From: Candidatus Aminicenantota bacterium
GTDB taxonomy: Bacteria; Acidobacteriota; Aminicenantia; Aminicenantales; JAFGBC01
Direction of reading: 5' to 3'
DNA: 21,077 nt
Assembly: GCA_016933355.1 (NCBI GenBank)
Contig: JAFGBC010000038.1
Location: 1 to 21,077 of the forward strand
Below, one piece after another: positions 15,914 to 21,077 of this stretch. Every line of letters begins with the position of its first letter. Within the stretch, counting starts at the first letter, position 1. The position numbers and the translations under genes are program-made. The notes under the pieces were generated by a model. It searched no databases. It saw nothing but the letters and a program-made list of their open reading frames with translations, and was not told the DNA's origin.

Positions 15914-15926
15914 CTCGATATACGAG
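15914..15926. promoter_or_regulatory. Inverted repeat upstream of pcm, possible operator
   Basis: CTCG (15914-15917) and CGAG (15923-15926) flank ATATA, with an outer CGG (15909-15911) and CCG (15930-15932) also able to pair or form half-sites. The site lies where the -35 element of the pcm promoter would be, and a recognisable -35 is missing there. A dimeric regulator could bind, but the repeat is short and may be chance. Confidence 0.25.
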
Positions 15927-15946
15927 ATTCCGCGTTACGTTTGTAT

Positions 15947-15952
15947 TATAAT
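15947..15952 (+). promoter_or_regulatory. Perfect TATAAT -10 box immediately upstream of pcm
   Basis: TATAAT matches the sigma70 consensus exactly, inside an AT-rich patch in otherwise GC-rich DNA. It ends 6 bases before the GTG at 15959, so transcription would begin at or next to the start codon, predicting a leaderless mRNA. No good -35 hexamer is visible 16-18 bases upstream. The surrounding ten bases are self-complementary, so the box also reads as TATAAT on the - strand. Confidence 0.45.
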
Positions 15953-15958
15953 ATCCTT

Positions 15959-16705
15959 GTGAGAAGCGCCTCCGTCTGGATAGGATTAACGGCCGGGGCA
16001 GGCCTGTTTATAGCCGGTTTATTGGGCTTTTCCCAGGAAACATGGGGGGAGCAAGCCTATTTCTTGCAACAGAGGCGGGACATGGTCCGGAATCAGATCG
16101 CCGCCCGGGGTATCACGGATCAGCGGGTGCTGGCCGCCATGGGGCGCGTCCCCCGTCACCTTTTCGTCCCCCCCGGCCTGAGAGACCAGGCCTATCGCGA
16201 CTACCCCCTCCCCATCGACGAAGGCCAGACCATCTCCCAGCCCTTCATCGTTGCTCTGATGACCCAGTCGATCGCCTTGCGGGGGTGCGAACGGGTCTTA
16301 GAGATCGGGACGGGGTCGGGCTACCAGGCGGCCGTCCTCGGCGAGCTCGCCGATCACGTCTATTCGGTCGAGATCAGCCGGCCGCTGGCCCTCCAGGCGG
16401 CCCGCCGCCTCCGCGACCTCGGCTATGTCAACGTCGAGGTCAAGTGGGGAGACGGCTACCTGGGCTGGGAGGAGAAAGCGCCGTTCGACGCGGTCATGGT
16501 CACCTGCGCCGCGCGTCACCTCCCCCCGGCTCTGTTCCAACAGCTCAAGGAGGGCGGGCGGCTGGTCCTGCCGCTGGAAAAAAAGGGCTCGGTCCAGGTC
16601 CTGACCCTGGTCGAGAAAAAGGAGGGGAAGCCCCGGATCACGCCCCTGCTCGACGTCCGGTTCGTGCCCATGACGGGCCGGATCGACGCCGTCAAGGGTC
16701 CCTAG
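15959..16705 (+). CDS. pcm: Protein-L-isoaspartate O-methyltransferase with N-terminal export or anchor segment
   Basis: The enzyme uses S-adenosylmethionine to methylate L-isoaspartyl residues, starting repair of age-damaged proteins. The core shows RGITDQRVLAAMGRVPRHLFVP, the PLPIDEGQTISQPFIVALM substrate motif, the SAM-binding VLEIGTGSGYQAAVL (Gly117-Tyr122 within it) and GGRLVLPL. From the GTG at 15959 the product has 248 residues and opens with a basic residue and a hydrophobic stretch (about 6-25, VWIGLTAGAGLFIAGLLGF), so it is probably secreted to the periplasm or membrane-anchored, unlike cytosolic E. coli Pcm. The frame is open back to an ATG at 15851, but the extra 36 codons lie in the AT-rich promoter region and look non-coding. 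No ribosome site precedes the GTG, which fits leaderless translation. The enzyme identity is firm; the start is uncertain. Confidence 0.85.
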   Translation: MRSASVWIGLTAGAGLFIAGLLGFSQETWGEQAYFLQQRRDMVRNQIAARGITDQRVLAAMGRVPRHLFVPPGLRDQAYRDYPLPIDEGQTISQPFIVALMTQSIALRGCERVLEIGTGSGYQAAVLGELADHVYSVEISRPLALQAARRLRDLGYVNVEVKWGDGYLGWEEKAPFDAVMVTCAARHLPPALFQQLKEGGRLVLPLEKKGSVQVLTLVEKKEGKPRITPLLDVRFVPMTGRIDAVKGP

Positions 16706-16740
16706 CCGAATGAGCGGTCCGGTTGCAAATCCGGCCTCGG
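16706..16740 (+). promoter_or_regulatory. Hairpin filling the pcm-phosphomutase spacer
   Basis: The whole gap after the pcm stop can fold: outer CCGA (16706-16709) with TCGG (16737-16740), then GG with CC, a bulged T, and CCGG (16719-16722) with CCGG (16731-16734) around a TTGCAAAT loop. It could be a processing or attenuating structure; there is no T-run as in a standard terminator. It would mask the ribosome-site position of an ATG at 16742. A weak promoter-like pair (TTGCAA 16723-16728, 17 bases, TATTGT 16746-16751) overlaps it. Confidence 0.4.
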
Positions 16741-16765
16741 TATGCTATTGTCCCAGACGGCCAGG

Positions 16766-18166
16766 ATGATCAGATTCGGCACCTCCGGATGGCGAGCCAT
16801 CATGGGGGAAGGTTTTACCTTCCGCAACGTTCGGGTCGTCGTCCAAGCGGTCGCCGATTATCTGAAGAGAACGTTCCCGGACGGCCCGATCGCGGTCGTG
16901 GTCAACTATGACACGCGGTTCCTCTCCGAAAAGTTCGCCTCGGAAGCCGCGCGAATCCTGTCCCTCAACAAGATCCGCGCCCTCCTGACCGACCGCGACG
17001 CGCCCTCCCAAGCCCAGGCTTTCCAGATTATACGCCGCAAGGCGCAGGGCGGGATTAACTTCACGGCGTCCTTCAACCCGCCCGAGTACAACGGGCTGAA
17101 ATTCAACGTCGAAACGGGAGCGCCCGCGCTGCCCCGGGTGACGGACCAGATCGAAAAGGCCGTCGCGGCCCTCCAGGAGAAGCCTCCGCCGCCGGCCGTC
17201 TACCCCCGCGAGGCTTTCATCGAGAAGATCGATCTCAAGGCCGACTACCTGGCCTTCATCCAGAACAAGGTCGATTTTGATGTGATCCGCCGGGCGCGCC
17301 TTAAGATCGCCGTCGACCTCCTGTTCGGGACGAGCCGGGAATACTTGGACGGCATCCTGGCCGATAACGGCATTCCGATCGAGGAGATCCACGGCTACGT
17401 CGACCCTTATTTCGGGGGCGTCATCCCCTCCTGCACCGAGGAGAACCTCCGCGAGCTGCGGACCGTCCTCAAGTCCAAGAAGTGTCAGATGGGGATCGCC
17501 ACCGATGCGGACGGCGACCGGTTCGGCATCCTGGATCACAAAGGCAACCTCGTCGCCCACAACATCATCATCTCCCTCCTGCTCGACTACCTGGTCCGGG
17601 TTCGGAAGCTGAGGGGCGGCGTCGCCCGCTCGGTGGCCACGACCCATCTCGTGGACCGGATCGCCCGGGCCCACGACCTTCCCCTGCACAAGACGCCCGT
17701 CGGCTTCAAGTATCTGGCGGACCTGTTCCTTCGCCGGGAGATCGTCTTCGGCGGCGAGGAGAGCGCCTGCATGGCCATCAAGGACCACCTCCCCGAGAAG
17801 GACGGCATCTTCGCCGGCCTGTTGGCCGCCGAAATGGTCGCCGCCTCGGGGAAGAGCCTGGTCGAGCTCCAGGCGGACCTCTACGCCCGCTACGGCCGGC
17901 GCGAGGACGGGCAGAAGAATGTCGGCCTGACGCCGGAGCGGGCGCGCAGGCTGAGGAATCTGATCCGGAATCCCCCGGCCCGGCTCGACGGCCGGCGCGT
18001 CGTCGGCGTCGAGACGATCGACGGCATCAAGCTCGATTTCGACAACGACGACTGGCTGCTGCTCCGCTTCTCGGGAACGGAGCCCCTCATCCGCTGCTAC
18101 GCCGAGGCGGATTCGCACAAGGAGATGGAGCGGCTCATGAAGCGCGGGCTGGAGAAGATCGCATGA
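16766..18166 (+). CDS. Phosphohexomutase (phosphoglucomutase/phosphomannomutase family) with altered active-site motif
   Basis: The 466-residue protein belongs to the alpha-D-phosphohexomutase superfamily, which interconverts sugar 1- and 6-phosphates for cell-surface glycan precursors. It opens MIRFGTSGWRA, has the metal loop DADGDRFGI (247-254), the sugar-specificity loop GGEES (329-333) and the phosphate-binding RFSGTEPLIR (434-443). The catalytic serine motif, normally TASHNP, reads TASFNPPEYNGLKF: Ser102 is kept but the next residue, His in nearly all family members, is Phe103. Everything else looks functional. I prefer ATG at 16766, where family homology begins, over ATG at 16742, which adds MLLSQTAR and lacks a ribosome site; an AGG just before 16766 is weak too. 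The stop overlaps the ftsB-like gene by ATGA. The exact sugar substrate cannot be told. Confidence 0.9.
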   Translation: MIRFGTSGWRAIMGEGFTFRNVRVVVQAVADYLKRTFPDGPIAVVVNYDTRFLSEKFASEAARILSLNKIRALLTDRDAPSQAQAFQIIRRKAQGGINFTASFNPPEYNGLKFNVETGAPALPRVTDQIEKAVAALQEKPPPPAVYPREAFIEKIDLKADYLAFIQNKVDFDVIRRARLKIAVDLLFGTSREYLDGILADNGIPIEEIHGYVDPYFGGVIPSCTEENLRELRTVLKSKKCQMGIATDADGDRFGILDHKGNLVAHNIIISLLLDYLVRVRKLRGGVARSVATTHLVDRIARAHDLPLHKTPVGFKYLADLFLRREIVFGGEESACMAIKDHLPEKDGIFAGLLAAEMVAASGKSLVELQADLYARYGRREDGQKNVGLTPERARRLRNLIRNPPARLDGRRVVGVETIDGIKLDFDNDDWLLLRFSGTEPLIRCYAEADSHKEMERLMKRGLEKIA

Positions 18167-18480
18167 GCGGAAAGCGGCGCCGGGGCCGGGTCGGCTGGCG
18201 GAAGAAGCTCCTGATCGGGTTCGGCGGCGTCGTCGTCCTCTCCCTGCTCCTCACAGCGATCCTGGGGCCGAAGGGCTTCCTGGGCCTGACCCGGGCCAAG
18301 CGGGACTACCAGGCCCAGGTCGAGGAGATCCGGCGGCTCGAGCAAGAGCGGGAGCGCCTGAAGCGCGAGATCGCCGAGCTCGAACGGAATCCCCGAGCCG
18401 TCGAGTCCGAAGCCCGGGAACGAATCTGGCTCGTCAAGCCCGACGAGAAGGTTCTCGTGAAGAAGGCCGAGGATCGCTGA
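18163..18480 (+). CDS. ftsB: FtsB/DivIC-type septum formation initiator protein
   Basis: The 105-residue protein has a strongly basic cytoplasmic N-terminus (MSGKRRRGRVGWRKK), one membrane helix (LLIGFGGVVVLSLLLTAILG, about 16-35), then a leucine/glutamate/arginine-rich coiled coil (about 45-78) and a short C-terminal domain with the family features ERNPRAVESEARERIWLVKPDEKVL. This matches FtsB/DivIC proteins, single-pass division factors that join FtsL and FtsQ to activate septal peptidoglycan synthesis. It overlaps the phosphohexomutase gene by ATGA and precedes the membrane-protein gene by 7 bases, so division, sugar-phosphate and membrane-glycan functions seem co-transcribed. FtsB and DivIC cannot be separated by sequence alone here. 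Confidence 0.88.
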   Translation: MSGKRRRGRVGWRKKLLIGFGGVVVLSLLLTAILGPKGFLGLTRAKRDYQAQVEEIRRLEQERERLKREIAELERNPRAVESEARERIWLVKPDEKVLVKKAEDR

Positions 18481-18487
18481 CGCCGTC

Positions 18488-20464
18488 GTGGTCTCCCCCC
18501 TGACCTTTCTGGCCGGTCTCGTCGCCGTCATCTACCTGCCGGGGCGGTCGCTCCTCCGCCTGTCGGGCTTTCGGGGCGACCGGCTGGAATCCCTGGCCCT
18601 GTCCTGCGCCCTGGGGGCGGGCGCCGCCGCGCTCGTCATCAAGGGAGCCACCGCCTTCGGCCGGCCCCGTCTAGTCTTCGTCTGGGCGGCCGCCGCGCTT
18701 ATCCACGCTGCGGCGGGGCTCCGCCGGGGGTCCCGGGGGCCGGCCCCGCCCGGTCCGCGGCCGGCCCGGGCCGGCGTCGCTCTGGCGGCCATGGCCGCGA
18801 TCCTTCTCGTCGTCCTCGGCGTCGATAATTTTCGCAACGGCCTCGTCCAGCCGGACGGCTCTCGCGTCGTCAACATGCGCTTTTACGACGGGTTCATCCG
18901 GACGTCGATGATCCGCGAGGTCTCCCATTCGGTCCCGCCCCAGCTGCCGTTCGCCGCAGGAACGCCGCTCAATTATCATTACGGGCTGGACCTCATCGCG
19001 GGCTTCTTCCATGCCCAGCTCGGGCTGGACGTCCTGGACCTCTATCATCGCTATTTGCCCGCTTTCTTTTTCGGGCTTCTGCTCCTGGGGACCTTTCTCT
19101 TCATCCGGCAGCTCTTCTCCGAGGAATCGGCCCTGTGGGGGACGTTCCTGGTCCTGTTCGGGAGCGGCGGCCTTTACTTCGCGGCCAGCCTTTTGCTGGG
19201 CGCCCCCCAGGGCGGGAACATCTTCTACTCCTTCTACTTCTTCGACTTCCTGGCGCTCAATACACTGCTCCACAGCCTCGCCATCCTCTTCCCCGGATTC
19301 TTCTGCCTGGGGCGGTATCTCGCGGGGGGGCGGCGCCCCGACCTGATCCTGGCGGCCGCCCTGTTGGCCCTGACCTCGGAGTTCAAGGTCTTTTTCATTT
19401 GGCCGGTCCTGGCCGCCCTTCTCTGCGCCGGCGCCGCGGCCTGGCTCAAGTTCAGGGACCGTTCGCTCCTCAAGGCATTCTCCCTGACGGCGGCGCTTTT
19501 CCTGCCTCTTCTCCTGTTCACGCTCCTGAGAGGGGGGGGGATCTCCTATAATTTCGGGCTCGGGTTCGTGGACTGGGTGGGCCGGGCGCTCGCGAACCTC
19601 AAGCTCGCAGGCCTCGAGAGCGCCTGGAGCGGCGTCGTCACCGGGTCCGCCTTCAGCGCGTCCAACCTTCTCAAGGCCCTTCTCGGCCTGGCCGTCTTCC
19701 TCCTCGGAAGCTGGGGACTGAGCGTTGCGGCCGTGCCCGGGCTCGTCCGCCGCGTCTTCTCTTTCGGCCGCGACGAGGTCGGGAAGCTGTTCCTGGCCTG
19801 GCTGTGCGGCGTCTCGATCGTCTATTTCGTCTTCTTCAACATCCGGCTCGTCAAGCTTCCCCGGAATATCGTCAATATCTATGTCTACTACCTCGGCGTC
19901 ATCCTTCTCATCATCTTCTGGGCGGACATGCTGGCCCGTCACTTCGCGCGGACGAAGACCTTGCAGAAAACGGCCGCTTTTCTTCTCGTCTCCGCCCTGT
20001 GCGTTCCGAACGGGGCGCGCTTCCTGGCGGACAAGGTCCGCGTGCCCAATCCCCGGACGTTCTCCGCTTCGTTCCTCGAGACGGCGGATTGGCTGAACTC
20101 CCACAGCGAGCCGGAGGACGTCGTCCTCCACCCGATCGAGATGACCTATCTCTGCTACTTCGCCGACCGACGCGTGGTCCTGGACGCGTCCATCCATTCC
20201 TACCTGGACTTCCACCTGCCCCAGCGGGAGATCCGCCGGCGCAAGACCGACGTCGCCCGCTTTTTCAATGACCCCGCCGGGTCAGGAGAAGTGCTGGCCG
20301 CGTACGGGGTCCGCTTGATCTGGGTGCCGTCCGGGACCGTCCTTCCCGCCTCCTCCCGCGCCGCGCCGGCCCGGACCGGGGGCGAAGAAGGGAACGAGGC
20401 TGCGGGATTCAGGCTCGAGAAGGTCTTCGAGAACGGGGATTTCGCCCTGTGGCGGGTCCGCTAG
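18488..20464 (+). CDS. Multi-spanning membrane protein, GT-C glycosyltransferase-like
   Basis: The 658-residue protein has about 13 hydrophobic segments and a soluble C-terminal domain of about 140 residues. After four N-terminal helices comes a long external loop (about 115-175) containing MRFYDGFIRTSMIREVSHSVPP and GTPLNYHYGLD; an acidic first loop of this kind is typical of GT-C transferases, which take sugars from polyprenyl-phosphate donors. The C-terminal part (DWLNSHSEPEDVVLHPIEMTYLCYFADRRVVLDASIHSY) resembles the end domains of large uncharacterised membrane transferases. I do not recognise a specific family, so a glycosyltransferase role is inference. The GTG start has only a weak ribosome site and may rely on coupling to ftsB. 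A run of nine G (19532-19540) encodes the Gly-Gly-Gly of LLRGGGISYN, and a G7 run lies at 19324-19330. Confidence 0.75.
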   Translation: MVSPLTFLAGLVAVIYLPGRSLLRLSGFRGDRLESLALSCALGAGAAALVIKGATAFGRPRLVFVWAAAALIHAAAGLRRGSRGPAPPGPRPARAGVALAAMAAILLVVLGVDNFRNGLVQPDGSRVVNMRFYDGFIRTSMIREVSHSVPPQLPFAAGTPLNYHYGLDLIAGFFHAQLGLDVLDLYHRYLPAFFFGLLLLGTFLFIRQLFSEESALWGTFLVLFGSGGLYFAASLLLGAPQGGNIFYSFYFFDFLALNTLLHSLAILFPGFFCLGRYLAGGRRPDLILAAALLALTSEFKVFFIWPVLAALLCAGAAAWLKFRDRSLLKAFSLTAALFLPLLLFTLLRGGGISYNFGLGFVDWVGRALANLKLAGLESAWSGVVTGSAFSASNLLKALLGLAVFLLGSWGLSVAAVPGLVRRVFSFGRDEVGKLFLAWLCGVSIVYFVFFNIRLVKLPRNIVNIYVYYLGVILLIIFWADMLARHFARTKTLQKTAAFLLVSALCVPNGARFLADKVRVPNPRTFSASFLETADWLNSHSEPEDVVLHPIEMTYLCYFADRRVVLDASIHSYLDFHLPQREIRRRKTDVARFFNDPAGSGEVLAAYGVRLIWVPSGTVLPASSRAAPARTGGEEGNEAAGFRLEKVFENGDFALWRVR

Positions 20465-20468
20465 GGCC

Positions 20469-21077
20469 CTATTCGGCGACAAGCGCGGCCGGCATCAGCG
20501 CCCAAACCCGCTCCTGGCCGAGGAGGCGGAGACTCGTGACCGCCTTCTCGAGCCGGGGATGAAGCGGCAGCCGCGTTTCCGCGCCGGCCCGGCTCCAGAA
20601 GACGCTCCACATCGAGCGCTTCCTGGGCCAGACGGTCAGCCGGACCTCGCGGTCGGGCGGGATGCCGGCCAGCTCCTTGGCCGCCCGCAAAGCGACCTGG
20701 ATCCCCCCGGTTTCGTCGATGAGCTTCCGTTCCTTGGCCTGACGCCCCGTCCAGACGCGTCCGCGTCCCACGGCGTCGATCTCGGCCGCGGTCAATCCGC
20801 GGCCTTCGGCCGCCTTGGTCAGGAACTGGTCGTAGATCCAGAGAATTTGGCTCTTGAGCAGGGCCCGCTCCTCGCCGCTCAGGCTCCGGAACGAGCTGAA
20901 CAGGTCGGCTTTCTCGCCGAAGGTCAGCTTTTCGTTCGTGATGCCCAGCTTCTCGTACAGGCCCGACAGGTCGAACTTGCCGCTCAGGACGCCGATCGAG
21001 CCGGTCAGCGTCTGGGGCTGGGCGACGATCTTGCTGGCGGCCATGGAGATCCAGTAGCCGCCCGAGCCGGCCACGTC
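20469..21077 (-). CDS. sppA: SppA-type signal peptide peptidase, C-terminal part
   Basis: The frame is open to the window edge, so the N-terminal portion is missing; 202 codons remain. It begins inside the catalytic motif DVAGSGGYWISMAAS, where the Ser of GSGGYW is the expected nucleophile of SppA (family S49), followed by the usual QPQTLTGSIGVLSGKFDLSGLYEKLGI segment and by RSLSGEERALL and GRVWTGRQAKERKLIDETGGIQVALRAAKELAG, all typical of this protease domain. SppA degrades cleaved signal peptides in the inner membrane. A Lys in TFGEKADLFS lies near the region where short-form SppA has its catalytic Lys, but in long-form proteins that Lys is in the N-terminal half, which is not visible. The stop is 4 bases from the convergent membrane-protein gene, with no visible terminator between them. 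Confidence 0.9.
   Translation of the reverse strand, partial: DVAGSGGYWISMAASKIVAQPQTLTGSIGVLSGKFDLSGLYEKLGITNEKLTFGEKADLFSSFRSLSGEERALLKSQILWIYDQFLTKAAEGRGLTAAEIDAVGRGRVWTGRQAKERKLIDETGGIQVALRAAKELAGIPPDREVRLTVWPRKRSMWSVFWSRAGAETRLPLHPRLEKAVTSLRLLGQERVWALMPAALVAE

Noticed and set aside
15851..15958. Upstream ATG start for pcm at 15851
   Set aside because: The added 36 codons are AT-rich, place non-conserved residues before a normal signal segment and overlap the promoter; kept only as an alternative.
16706..16780. Possible tRNA-Cys gene, because TTGCAAATCCG matches an anticodon arm
   Set aside because: The anticodon stem has mismatches with a seven-base loop, no TTCGA-type T arm follows, and the acceptor ends do not pair; at most it is a fragment or coincidence.
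20465..20468. Terminator between the convergent membrane-protein and sppA genes
   Set aside because: Only four bases separate the stops and no hairpin with a T-run is visible nearby on either strand.
1..21077. Insertion sequences, CRISPR arrays, prophage or integration sites
   Set aside because: No transposase, integrase or Cas-like protein, no spaced direct repeats and no terminal inverted repeats were seen; the only regular repeats are the protein-level Ig-like units at 7867-9294.

Overview
The window reads as a gene-dense, high-GC chromosomal segment from a two-membrane (Gram-negative-type) bacterium. An MsbA-like exporter, a PilQ secretin, two lipoproteins and an SppA-type protease all imply an outer membrane and an active envelope. 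There are no mobile elements, no CRISPR array and no complete RNA gene. Gene order (yicC-gmk-coaBC-uracil-DNA glycosylase-priA; coaD beside pilMNOPQ) and sequence style suggest a deep-branching lineage such as Acidobacteriota or Aminicenantes-like bacteria. That placement is an inference, not a demonstrated identity.

Region A (1-7841, + strand) is one tightly packed run: the 3' part of an aspartate-semialdehyde-dehydrogenase-fold protein, an MsbA-type ABC exporter, the YicC endoribonuclease, guanylate kinase, bifunctional CoaBC, a family-4 Fe-S uracil-DNA glycosylase and a PriA protein. Most neighbours overlap by ATGA or sit a few bases apart, so they are probably co-transcribed. The run ends at a perfect GC hairpin (7846-7864). 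PriA keeps its DNA-binding and zinc parts but has lost the ATP-binding motifs.

Region B (7867-15701, - strand) converges on region A. In transcription order it is coaD, pilM, pilN, pilO, pilP, pilQ, a small lipoprotein and a 515-residue lipoprotein made of four ~121-residue Ig-like repeats. This is the type IV pilus alignment and secretin subcomplex, headed by a coenzyme A gene and ending in two uncharacterised envelope lipoproteins. These two are the best candidates for an undescribed accessory part of the pilus machine.

Region C (15702-15958) is the only sizeable non-coding stretch. It is a divergent, unusually AT-rich control region with a good sigma70-like promoter for the coaD-pil operon and a TATAAT box only 7 bases from the likely GTG start of pcm.

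Region D (15959-20464, + strand) holds an exported or anchored protein-L-isoaspartate methyltransferase, a phosphohexomutase with an altered active-site motif (TASFNP instead of TASHNP), an FtsB/DivIC-like division protein and a large multi-spanning GT-C-like membrane protein carrying a G9 tract. Region E (20469-21077, - strand) is the C-terminal part of an SppA-type signal peptide peptidase cut by the window edge.
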